The notes beneath the pieces were generated by a model, which saw only the letters and a program-made list of their open reading frames with translations, was not told where the DNA came from and did no database searches. From IMG/VR virus record IMGVR_UViG_3300011113_000608, positions 1 through 29,446 of that record: a stretch of DNA of 29,446 nucleotides; one strand, given 5' to 3'. Each line of letters opens with the position of its first letter. Position 1 is the first letter of the stretch. The translations under genes and the position numbers were made by a program. This DNA is from a virus. Below, piece after piece: positions 16,551 through 21,030 of the stretch.

Positions 16551-16778
16551 ATGGACCCCAAGGCACGAGAATTAAGAATTAAAGGCTTACAAAATATCCA
16601 AAAAAAAGCTTTAAACCTTGCCAGCGAAGGTGCTGATGCATTTGAAGTACGTGATTTTGTAACAGAAGCTAAGAAAGGGCTTGCGTATACAATACCAGAA
16701 GAAGATAAATACAAACAATCTAAGGCACTTGCGCTAGAATACAAAAGACAACAGGCGACAGATCCTATAGTTGATTAG
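16551..16778 (+). CDS. Small helical protein, 75 aa
   Basis: First gene on the plus strand, divergent from the late block, and followed by a clear intrinsic terminator, so it is probably a single-gene transcript. The protein is charged and helical (ARELRIKGLQNIQKKALNLA, ending QQATDPIVD) with no hydrophobic segment. No helix-turn-helix is certain, although a short isolated gene beside a divergent promoter is a common place for a regulator. Function unknown. Confidence 0.65.
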   Translation: MDPKARELRIKGLQNIQKKALNLASEGADAFEVRDFVTEAKKGLAYTIPEEDKYKQSKALALEYKRQQATDPIVD

Positions 16779-16797
16779 ATTAAACTTAATTTAACTT

Positions 16798-16823
16798 GCC
16801 GGGCTTAAAAACCCGGCTTTTTT
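16798..16823 (+). terminator. Rho-independent terminator
   Basis: A GCCGGG / CCCGGC stem with an 8-nt AT-rich loop is followed directly by six T residues (16818-16823). It lies 20 nt after the stop of the 75-residue gene and separates it from the control region and the accessory operon. Confidence 0.9.
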
Positions 16824-17025
16824 GTGTCAATTTTTGGGCTAATTAGAGATTTTACATACAAAAACACCCTATATAACCCTGAATTGGGGTGCAAATTTTC
16901 TGACTGTTCTCCCACCTTGTAGAGGAAAGCGAATGTGGGGAGAAAAAAAAGAAAGGTGTAATGGGTCCATTGTTTAAGGGGAAGTGGCAACGGGAGTAGG
17001 GCGCGTAGACAAGGGAAGGATACCT

Positions 17026-17142
17026 GCTTCGTTTGGAATTTGGGTTTAGGTTACGTGACTTCGCTTTAAAGTTTATGTGAAAGAGCTTCGTTGTAAGGTG
17101 TAAAAGCCTGCTTCGATTGAAAGAGTATAAGGATGCTTCGTT
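17026..17142 (+). repeat. Array of five GCTTCGTT-like iterons
   Basis: Copies start at 17026 (GCTTCGTTT), 17059 (CTTCGCTTT, the most diverged), 17085 (GCTTCGTT), 17110 (GCTTCGATT) and 17135 (GCTTCGTT). The last three are spaced exactly 25 bp apart, which would place a bound protein on nearly the same helix face. The sequences between them are not conserved. Such an array suits a replication initiator or a cooperative transcription factor. Confidence 0.55.
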
Positions 17143-17198
17143 GAGGGGAAGAAGATCTTATCTTTTTGTTGATTTTAATTCGGATATTGTAACATTTG

Positions 17199-17216
17199 TG
17201 ATACGAATTCGTATCA
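17199..17216. promoter_or_regulatory. 18-bp perfect palindrome, candidate operator
   Basis: TGATACGAATTCGTATCA is a perfect inverted repeat, in a form typical of sites for dimeric helix-turn-helix repressors. It lies about 150 nt upstream of the first accessory gene and just downstream of the iterons. Confidence 0.55.
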
Positions 17217-17232
17217 TCCTAGATTAGGTGGT

Positions 17233-17278
17233 GCTAGAATCGGTACTTTTCGTTTATGTACGAGAGTAGGGTTCTAGC
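17233..17278 (+). promoter_or_regulatory. Inverted repeat GCTAGAA ... TTCTAGC with nested GTAC repeats
   Basis: GCTAGAA (17233-17239) is complementary to TTCTAGC (17272-17278), with GTAC copies at 17243-17246 and 17258-17261 inside. If transcribed it could form an elongated hairpin just before the first pseudoknot element; as DNA it could be a binding site. Confidence 0.4.
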
Positions 17279-17291
17279 TTCATTAATAAAT

Positions 17292-17321
17292 AGGGGGCTG
17301 CGCATCCTAACAACGCAGACA
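17292..17321 (+). ncRNA. Element E1: H-type pseudoknot in 5' leader
   Basis: AGGG (17292-17295) can pair with TCCT (17305-17308), and CTGCG (17298-17302) with CGCAG (17314-17318), giving interleaved stems of 4 and 5 bp. The connecting loops are GG and A-rich AACAA, the usual geometry of an H-type pseudoknot. The same 30 nt recur exactly at 19974-20003. This copy heads the leader of the small-gene operon. Confidence 0.55.
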
Positions 17322-17330
17322 CAGCCTACA

Positions 17331-17347
17331 GCGGAGATGGGCACCGC
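17331..17347 (+). ncRNA. Element A1: GCGG/CCGC hairpin before ribosome-binding site
   Basis: GCGG and CCGC close a 9-nt loop, AGATGGGCA. It lies 6 nt before a Shine-Dalgarno (AGGAG, 17354-17358) and is one of four near-identical copies (others at 17485, 17824, 18018), each at the same place relative to a start codon. Confidence 0.65.
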
Positions 17348-17364
17348 ACAATTAGGAGATCCCT

Positions 17365-17433
17365 GTGGAATTCGTTATTTTCCTGATCGCATGTGCAGTT
17401 ATGGCTGCATTTGCTAAGGCAGGTCAACGTTAA
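17365..17433 (+). CDS. Tiny hydrophobic membrane peptide, 22 aa
   Basis: Starts at GTG 17365, 6 nt after AGGAG, and encodes a peptide that is essentially one membrane span (EFVIFLIACAVMAAFAKAGQ) with an acidic start and a basic end. It is the first gene of the small-gene operon, sharing the same hairpin, Shine-Dalgarno and start layout as three later genes; that layout is the main reason to believe so short a gene. Its stop codon lies inside the 5' strand of RNA element B1. A membrane-active or regulatory peptide is likely; no family is recognised. Confidence 0.55.
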   Translation: MEFVIFLIACAVMAAFAKAGQR

Positions 17434-17473
17434 GTACCAGGCGTGAGCCGGGGGATCGAATCCCCTACTTAAC
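17429..17473 (+). ncRNA. Element B1: tRNA-like three-way junction over the stop codon
   Basis: The outer stem GTTAAGT / ACTTAAC is 7 bp. Inside are a GGC-GTGA-GCC hairpin with a GNRA loop (17440-17449) and a 5-bp stem GGGGG / CCCCT with the 7-nt loop ATCGAAT (17450-17466). The last hairpin abuts the outer 3' strand with no linker, as the T-arm abuts the acceptor stem in tRNA. The stop TAA (17431-17433) is in the outer 5' strand. TATTACC follows. The second well-formed copy, at 18556, has a different outer stem that still pairs. Confidence 0.6.
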
Positions 17474-17484
17474 TATTACCCCCA

Positions 17485-17501
17485 GCGGAGATGGGTACCG
17501 C
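17485..17501 (+). ncRNA. Element A2: GCGG/CCGC hairpin
   Basis: Second copy of hairpin A, loop AGATGGGTA (T instead of C at one loop position). It is followed by GGAG and a GTG start at 17518. The ATG within its loop is in frame with the gene, but the loop ATG is out of frame at two of the four copies, so I do not take it as the start. Confidence 0.65.
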
Positions 17502-17517
17502 ACACACGGAGAACACC

Positions 17518-17772
17518 GTGAGCGTTTTTAACACGGCAACAATTAGCGCCGACGGCCTTCAACAGGAGGGCTTGCTCCTCCCGACCAGGGAAGAGCTAGC
17601 AGATCGCGCTTTCGATACCATCCAGTTTTGGATGGAGTCAGGCCACTCGCAGCTACTAAGCTGTGAGCAGGCTCTTCAGATCGCCGCATGGGGTCTGAAG
17701 ATTTCAGGTCATTCCGACCTGAAACATGCAGTTCTTGCAGAGCTTGTAGAGCTCCCAGAGAACTACGGCTGA
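17518..17772 (+). CDS. Unknown small protein, 84 aa
   Basis: GTG 17518 is chosen as start because GGAG lies 7-8 nt upstream, at the same distance from hairpin A as in the sister genes. The product (SVFNTATISADGLQQEGLLL ... ELVELPENYG) is acidic with a helical centre (REELADRAFDTIQFWMESG, then CEQALQIAAWGLKISG). It has no membrane span and no recognised motif. The stop TGA lies in the outer 5' strand of element B3. Confidence 0.75.
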   Translation: MSVFNTATISADGLQQEGLLLPTREELADRAFDTIQFWMESGHSQLLSCEQALQIAAWGLKISGHSDLKHAVLAELVELPENYG

Positions 17773-17816
17773 TCCGTTAAAGCGGGTGACCAGGTGCAAA
17801 CCCTGGTCCAGTTATT
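17767..17816 (+). ncRNA. Element B3: structured intergenic RNA, first copy of a 50-nt duplicate
   Basis: GACCAGG (17788-17794) and CCTGGTC (17802-17808) form a 7-bp stem with the loop TGCAAAC, T-loop-like. CCG / CGG (17774-17776, 17783-17785) form a small hairpin before it. A weak outer stem GGCTG / CAGTT contains two G-T pairs and encloses both; the stop TGA is in its 5' strand. It is followed by TATTACCC. The 50 nt are repeated exactly at 17961-18010. Confidence 0.55.
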
Positions 17817-17823
17817 ACCCTTA

Positions 17824-17840
17824 GCGGAGATGGGTACCGC
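17824..17840 (+). ncRNA. Element A3: GCGG/CCGC hairpin
   Basis: Third copy of hairpin A (loop AGATGGGTA), followed by AGGAG and a GTG start at 17857 in the standard arrangement. Confidence 0.65.
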
Positions 17841-17856
17841 ACAACAGGAGATTCCT

Positions 17857-17952
17857 GTGGACTACACACCAGTTGGTCAGGTTATCGCACCTTACGTTGC
17901 ATTGGCTGCAATCTTTATTGCGGCTATCGTAATAGGTTATGTAATCGACTGA
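17857..17952 (+). CDS. Tiny single-span membrane protein, 31 aa
   Basis: GTG start with AGGAG 7 nt upstream, downstream of hairpin A3. The product has a short polar head (DYTPVGQVIAP) and one membrane span (YVALAAIFIAAIVIGYVI) ending in Asp. With the 22-residue peptide at 17365 it makes a pair of mini membrane proteins in one operon, separated by a soluble protein. Such peptides can act as holin or antiholin components, host membrane-complex modulators or superinfection blockers; nothing here distinguishes these. Confidence 0.6.
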   Translation: MDYTPVGQVIAPYVALAAIFIAAIVIGYVID

Positions 17953-17960
17953 TCCGTACC

Positions 17961-18010
17961 GGCTGATCCGTTAAAGCGGGTGACCAGGTGCAAACCCTGG
18001 TCCAGTTATT
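17961..18010 (+). ncRNA. Element B4: second copy of the 50-nt structured repeat
   Basis: Exact copy of 17767-17816, with the same 7-bp T-arm-like stem (17982-17988 with 17996-18002), CCG/CGG hairpin and flanking GGCTG/CAGTT. Here the gene's real stop (17950-17952) lies in an extra partial copy of the repeat's beginning (CTGATCCG), so the element begins 8 nt after the stop. TATTGCC follows. Confidence 0.55.
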
Positions 18011-18017
18011 GCCTACA

Positions 18018-18034
18018 GCGGAGATGGGCACCGC
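18018..18034 (+). ncRNA. Element A4: GCGG/CCGC hairpin
   Basis: Fourth copy of hairpin A (loop AGATGGGCA), followed by AGGAG and, in this copy, an ATG start at 18052. Confidence 0.65.
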
Positions 18035-18051
18035 ACAATCAGGAGTAAGTC

Positions 18052-18288
18052 ATGAAAACGAACCAAATGGCACTAGCAGCAGCGAGCAAAGCTCGCGAGT
18101 TAGGCTGGGAGGTACGCCTCAGGCTAGATCAGTCCGACGTCTTGGACTGGGCAACAGTTGTTGCTTGGGCTCCAGGTAGCAAAAGAGTCCGCGCCATTAG
18201 GTTCATTGAAGGCGAAGAAGCTTTCAGAGGCTGGAAGTCAATCAAGCAGCTTGAGGATTTGCTTGCTTACAGTAATGCATTAGGCTAA
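18052..18288 (+). CDS. Unknown small protein, 78 aa
   Basis: ATG 18052 is preceded by AGGAG (8 nt) and hairpin A4. The protein has an N-terminal helix (QMALAAASKARELGW), a strand-rich middle (EVRLRLDQSDVLDWATVVAW, then KRVRAIRFIEGE) and a C-terminal helix (SIKQLEDLLAYSNALG), a small alpha/beta layout. I do not recognise a family. It is soluble and mildly charged. It is the last gene in the hairpin-A series. Confidence 0.75.
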   Translation: MKTNQMALAAASKARELGWEVRLRLDQSDVLDWATVVAWAPGSKRVRAIRFIEGEEAFRGWKSIKQLEDLLAYSNALG

Positions 18289-18293
18289 ACACC

Positions 18294-18329
18294 CCTTGGC
18301 ACTGTGATTAAACATAGGTAAGTCCAAGG
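18294..18329 (+). ncRNA. Element D1: two-stem RNA with CA/GTAAGT internal loop
   Basis: Outer stem CCTTGG / CCAAGG; then CA; inner stem CTGTG / CATAG (one G-T pair) with the loop ATTAAA; then GTAAGT leading straight back into the outer stem. The same layout with different stem sequences occurs at 24232 and 25616. It precedes the GTG-start gene at 18359, whose Shine-Dalgarno (AGGAG) lies between. Confidence 0.6.
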
Positions 18330-18358
18330 TCAATTCAACCACCAATCAGGAGAACACC

Positions 18359-18559
18359 GTGACAATTACGGAATGTTGGGTAGTTACCTACTCGGCTTGG
18401 GACAATCAGTTCCAGGAAGAGTTTGAGGTTCAAACAGTGTTTGATACACAGACAAAAGCCATGCAACATGCGTGGCGTTTAGAAGATGATCTTGCAGATG
18501 GCATTCGTATGGAAAAAGTATTGTGTGGAAAACCACAAGCTGATGACATTCCTTTCTGA
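18359..18559 (+). CDS. Unknown small acidic protein, 66 aa
   Basis: GTG 18359 with AGGAG 8 nt upstream. The product begins with strands (TITECWVVTYSAWDNQFQEE) and continues with a helix (TKAMQHAWRLEDDLADGIRM), ending QADDIPF. The arrangement of a strand, an aromatic pattern and a helix resembles small phage accessory proteins, but no family is identified. The stop TGA lies in the outer 5' strand of element B2. Confidence 0.75.
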   Translation: MTITECWVVTYSAWDNQFQEEFEVQTVFDTQTKAMQHAWRLEDDLADGIRMEKVLCGKPQADDIPF

Positions 18560-18599
18560 GTACTAGGCGTGATGCCGGGGGATCAAATCCCCCACTCAG
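18556..18599 (+). ncRNA. Element B2: tRNA-like three-way junction over the stop codon
   Basis: Outer stem CTGAGT / ACTCAG (6 bp); hairpin GGC / GCC with loop GTGAT (18566-18576); hairpin GGGGG / CCCCC with 7-nt loop ATCAAAT (18577-18593) abutting the outer 3' strand. Compared with B1, the outer stem is different but still pairs, while the inner arms and T-loop-like sequence are kept. TATTGCC follows, as after the other copies. The stop TGA is at 18557-18559. Confidence 0.65.
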
Positions 18600-18603
18600 T
18601 ATT

Positions 18604-18622
18604 GCCACACACTGAGTGTGGC
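18604..18622 (+). ncRNA. Hairpin GCCACAC / GTGTGGC in 5' leader
   Basis: A 7-bp stem with the loop ACTGA, directly after element B2, in the place where hairpin A stands in the earlier intergenic regions. Its CTGAGTG (18612-18618) can instead pair with CACTCAG (18593-18599) of element B2, so the two structures compete. Confidence 0.55.
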
Positions 18623-18635
18623 TTAATCACAATCA

Positions 18636-18890
18636 ATGACTACTAGCACTATTGAACGCATCATAAAAGATGCACGTCTGCTTGCCAGGCGCGATTCGAC
18701 CAGTCAACATCCATGCATTGACTGGTCTATTGAGGACAAGCGTCAACAACTACTGGAGATGTATTTCCAGTGGCAAGACGGTGCATTAGAGTGGGATGCT
18801 TTGCACCCATTAGCACACTTTCTTAAGAAGTGTGTTGACCGAAATGCACTCCTGCTTAGATATATGCAGGAGTATGGCATCGAAGATTAG
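18636..18890 (+). CDS. Unknown helical protein, 84 aa
   Basis: ATG 18636 without a Shine-Dalgarno, 14 nt after a hairpin. The protein is highly helical and charged (TIERIIKDARLLARRD ... KRQQLLEMYFQWQDG ... FLKKCVDRNALLLRYMQEYG), probably a small helical bundle. It contains two Cys and several Trp, and no hydrophobic span. The family is unknown. Confidence 0.75.
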   Translation: MTTSTIERIIKDARLLARRDSTSQHPCIDWSIEDKRQQLLEMYFQWQDGALEWDALHPLAHFLKKCVDRNALLLRYMQEYGIED

Positions 18891-18895
18891 TTAAA

Positions 18896-19173
18896 CCTGC
18901 TATGCTTTGGAGGGTTCAGCTGACCCTCCTGGCCAGGAGTTAACTCGTCTACAGGAACTCAGAAAAGTTCCACCAAACTTCTTTGGGCGTGATGAACCTA
19001 AAGTCGTAGCAGGTATAGGGCGCCCGCCGCACGGGCTGAAGGACTATTGCGTCCTGACCCTATATATGTCTACAAAAATTAAGAAGGGAGGAGCTGCCCC
19101 ATGATCAGTGGCACAGCTCGTCTGTTACCAACTAGGGGAGACCGTAAAAACCCTAGTTCCCTTGTACAAAGGG
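18896..19173 (+). ncRNA. Candidate structured non-coding RNA, about 280 nt
   Basis: This gap holds no convincing gene but is packed with perfect stems. P1 CCTGCTA / TAGCAGG (18896-18902 with 19007-19013) encloses three hairpins: GGAGGGT/ACCCTCC (18909-18929), GGAACT/AGTTCC (18954-18971) and CCAAA/TTTGG (18973-18986). P2 TATAGGG / CCCTATA (19014-19020 with 19058-19064) starts at the next base and encloses GCCCG/CGGGC and AGGAC/GTCCT. Further hairpins are GAGCTG/CAGCTC (19091-19119), AACTAGGG/CCCTAGTT (19130-19158) and CCCTT/AAGGG (19159-19173). P1 and P2 would stack end to end. It could be a free RNA or a very long leader for the gene at 19232. I match it to no known RNA family. Confidence 0.55.
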
Positions 19174-19231
19174 GCTGACACGGTTCTTCTTCACCCCAAT
19201 AGTATTCTAACCACACTTAATGGAGAATCCA

Positions 19232-19429
19232 ATGGCTAACTACGTTCACATTGTGTATCACCCTGTTTCAAAAGACATTACGCATTGCTTCAATGATATT
19301 AATGAGGCGAGGAAATATGCAATCCACGCTCATGGCACTTCAAACACTATAGAAAGTTATCGTTTGTGGTCTCAATTTGAGATCGTTAACGAGGACGAAG
19401 ACAGTGACATACTATATGGAATGCGATGA
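19232..19429 (+). CDS. Unknown small protein, 65 aa
   Basis: ATG 19232 is chosen because GGAG (19222-19225) lies 6 nt upstream; an ATG at 19220 would overlap that site. The product (MANYVHIVYHPVSKDITHCF ... YGMR) starts with a strand pair followed by a helix (DINEARKYAIHAHG) and an acidic end. Its stop overlaps the next start (ATGA). No family recognised. Confidence 0.75.
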   Translation: MANYVHIVYHPVSKDITHCFNDINEARKYAIHAHGTSNTIESYRLWSQFEIVNEDEDSDILYGMR

Positions 19430-19641
19430 AGAACTATCATAAAATCGTAGGTCGCTACGTTGAACTTGATTCGTACCAACGCAAAAATCTAAACATGTTT
19501 CATTCAAAGATGCTTGGCAAAGTATTAGATGCAACAGCTTTTATATTGATGTCATTCATTGTTGCAACTGCTGTAATGGCAGCTGCAGGTATTGACATCA
19601 CACAACTACACCCACACCCACAGGAGATTCATCATGACTAA
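19426..19641 (+). CDS. Small membrane protein, 71 aa
   Basis: Starts at an ATGA overlap with the previous gene. A polar, basic N-terminus (MKNYHKIVGRYVELDSYQRK) precedes one strong membrane span (ATAFILMSFIVATAVMAAAG, about residues 36-55). A short His/Pro-rich tail (LHPHPQEIHHD) follows. The positive-inside rule suggests the N-terminus is cytoplasmic. It overlaps the next membrane-protein gene by 8 nt, so the two probably work in the same membrane. Confidence 0.75.
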   Translation: MKNYHKIVGRYVELDSYQRKNLNMFHSKMLGKVLDATAFILMSFIVATAVMAAAGIDITQLHPHPQEIHHD

Positions 19642-19966
19642 AAGCTTTCCACCAGTAGATGATGCATTAGCACTACTGCAAAAGGTTGATTGGCGACGTG
19701 TCGCCTACAACATTGTTATGACACTGGTAACTATTACAGCAGTAATCATTGCTGTGGTCCAATGGAGTATTAAGACATATCGCCAGTGGCAAGCTGATCA
19801 CGGCGCAGAGTTTGTTCTAAGCTTTACACAGTATTGTGGCAAGCTTATTAATACAATAGATATTATTGCTAACTGGAATCTAGAGTACGTTGCAGATGTA
19901 CCAGAGCCAATGGTTACACTAGCAAAAGTACCAAGTACGCGTACTAGAAAGCGACAACTTAAATAA
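19634..19966 (+). CDS. Single-span membrane protein, 110 aa
   Basis: ATG 19634 has AGGAG (19622-19626) 7 nt upstream, deciding against an earlier start. One hydrophobic span lies at about residues 25-46 (IVMTLVTITAVIIAVVQWSI). A soluble C-terminal part of about 65 residues follows, ending in a basic cluster (RTRKRQLK). Together with the preceding 71-residue membrane protein it forms a translationally linked pair. Function unknown; holin/antiholin, host-envelope modification or superinfection exclusion are the usual options for such pairs. Confidence 0.75.
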   Translation: MTKSFPPVDDALALLQKVDWRRVAYNIVMTLVTITAVIIAVVQWSIKTYRQWQADHGAEFVLSFTQYCGKLINTIDIIANWNLEYVADVPEPMVTLAKVPSTRTRKRQLK

Positions 19967-19973
19967 GATTGAC

Positions 19974-20003
19974 AGGGGGCTGCGCATCCTAACAACGCAG
20001 ACA
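19974..20003 (+). ncRNA. Element E2: H-type pseudoknot, exact copy of E1
   Basis: AGGG (19974-19977) pairs with TCCT (19987-19990), and CTGCG (19980-19984) with CGCAG (19996-20000). All 30 nt match 17292-17321, 2.7 kb away, while the flanks differ. It is the leader of a gene that starts 18 nt later without a Shine-Dalgarno. Confidence 0.6.
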
Positions 20004-20021
20004 TCCAATCGCATTCACACT

Positions 20022-20375
20022 ATGCTACTCAACGAACAAGAACAAATAGCCAAAACATTTGGCTACGAACCATTGACAGAAGCGGAAGGGCAGGAGCAGT
20101 ATCCTGTCGAGTGCTGCTTCCAAGATCCACTTAAAGGTCAGCTGCCGTATAACGGTGCTGTTTATAAGAATAAGAAGGGAGTACTCATGTGCTATTGGAT
20201 ACCCCAGGGAAAAAACTATAGGCATGAACAAGAAGATCTGATTGGTTGGTATGAGGTGCCAACAATGGAAGACATAGAAGAATGGACGTTTGATTCATGT
20301 TGTTTATCACCCGCAAGCGATGACGTAGAACCAGATCACCCTGACAGCTGGCTGTCATTACTAGGAATAATCTGA
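20022..20375 (+). CDS. Unknown protein, 117 aa
   Basis: ATG 20022 follows pseudoknot E2 and has no Shine-Dalgarno. The protein is acidic and aromatic, with a likely beta-rich centre (NGAVYKNKKGVLMCYWIPQG) and an acidic region (VPTMEDIEEWTFDSCCLSPA) with paired cysteines (CC twice). No membrane span. Not recognised. Confidence 0.75.
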   Translation: MLLNEQEQIAKTFGYEPLTEAEGQEQYPVECCFQDPLKGQLPYNGAVYKNKKGVLMCYWIPQGKNYRHEQEDLIGWYEVPTMEDIEEWTFDSCCLSPASDDVEPDHPDSWLSLLGII

Positions 20376-20403
20376 CGTTACAAACTATTAAAGGCTGATA
20401 ACC

Positions 20404-20430
20404 CGTCCTAGGCATGACGTTAAACTGCCT
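20404..20430 (+). ncRNA. Element C1: H-type pseudoknot in 5' leader
   Basis: CGTC (20404-20407) pairs with GACG (20416-20419), and AGGCA (20410-20414) with TGCCT (20426-20430). Connectors are CT, T and TTAAAC. Copies at 21789 and 22482 keep the loops and the first stem but change the second stem in a paired manner. Confidence 0.65.
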
Positions 20431-20452
20431 ATGTTCCACTGCAATTCAACTC

Positions 20453-20725
20453 ATGACTTTAGACAGGACTCCAGAGTGCGCATGCGAACGCTGGATTAAA
20501 GAGATGAACGCTATTCTTAAACAAGAAGAAGCCAAATACATAATGTACGCTGCACCCCAGTGGGTGCTAGACAAGATCTCAGAATGTATTGATGCACTAG
20601 AAGAGGTGACGGGCTATGACCCAACACCTGAGTATCTCTATGACAACACCGGAGGTGAGTCTGCTGTAACAACAGCAGAGATTCATAATGCTCACTGGCA
20701 ACAACACCAGGAGCTACACAAGTAA
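20453..20725 (+). CDS. Unknown protein, 90 aa
   Basis: ATG 20453 is taken as start. An in-frame ATG at 20414 lies inside the pseudoknot, and its counterpart is absent from the third copy (22482), so it is not needed. The product has Cys residues near the start (PECACERWI), a helix (AILKQEEAKYIMYAAPQWVL, then ECIDALEEVTG) and an acidic end. The stop shares a base with the next start (TAATG). No family recognised. Confidence 0.7.
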   Translation: MTLDRTPECACERWIKEMNAILKQEEAKYIMYAAPQWVLDKISECIDALEEVTGYDPTPEYLYDNTGGESAVTTAEIHNAHWQQHQELHK

Positions 20726-20994
20726 TGAGTACAACCACCTCTGGAATAAGTACAATGAATCACTATGTTGCATTAGTGGCAGATGCCACGGGCAGATACG
20801 CTCATGTTTATGGCAAGCACATGACATGGGATAAGTTTTGCGATGAGCTTGAATCAGCAGGCTGCGAAACAATAGAGGATCAGTCAGATGACTATGTCAC
20901 TGATAACAAGGTTGTGTTCAGTGAGCTAGCAGCAAATGCTGTATGCACATTACAAGAGTTGATAGATGCGCCAGGCTTTACGCCGTTTGTCTAG
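20725..20994 (+). CDS. Unknown acidic protein, 89 aa
   Basis: Starts at TAATG, overlapping the previous stop by one base. Alternating strands and helices (HYVALVADATGRYAHVYG, then WDKFCDELESAGCETIED, then LQELIDAPGFTPFV) suggest a small alpha/beta fold. No motif recognised. A 36-nt pyrimidine-rich spacer without clear structure follows. Confidence 0.75.
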   Translation: MSTTTSGISTMNHYVALVADATGRYAHVYGKHMTWDKFCDELESAGCETIEDQSDDYVTDNKVVFSELAANAVCTLQELIDAPGFTPFV

Positions 20995-21030
20995 TCCCCT
21001 CCCCCCTGTCCACCATCACCACGAAAACTA

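Larger units (their letters stand above)
16824..17290 (+). promoter_or_regulatory. Non-coding control region between terminator and accessory operon
   Basis: About 470 nt without a plausible gene. It contains an imperfect hairpin (TTCTCCCAC at 16907-16915 with GTGGGGAGAA at 16935-16944, one G bulged), a purine-rich plus strand, an iteron-like array at 17026-17142, an 18-bp palindrome at 17199-17216 and a long inverted repeat at 17233-17278. It probably carries the promoter and operators for the plus-strand genes, and could alternatively be a replication origin. I could not identify a convincing -35/-10 pair. Confidence 0.5.

Noticed and set aside
17429-17473. A true tRNA gene
   Set aside because: The T-arm-like hairpin and acceptor-like stem are present, but there is no D-arm, no anticodon arm and no CCA end, so it is only tRNA-like.
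17491-17517. ATG in the loop of hairpin A2 as start of the gene at 17518
   Set aside because: In two of four copies of this hairpin the same ATG is out of frame with the gene, while every copy has a Shine-Dalgarno further downstream in front of the chosen start.
18907-19104. A 65-codon frame starting at TTG
   Set aside because: It has no ribosome-binding site, and its sequence is explained by the palindromic stems of the structured RNA region.
19101-19178. A 25-codon frame (ATG 19101, with GGGAGGAG upstream)
   Set aside because: The ribosome-binding site is good, but the frame lies wholly inside the stems of the candidate structured RNA and its product (ISGTARLLPTRGDRKNP) shows nothing typical. 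It may still be a leader peptide.
20414-20452. Upstream in-frame ATG as start of the gene at 20453 (and likewise 21800 for the gene at 21839)
   Set aside because: The ATG is part of the pseudoknot stem and connector, is absent from the third copy at 22482, and the extra residues arise from the repeated leader sequence itself.
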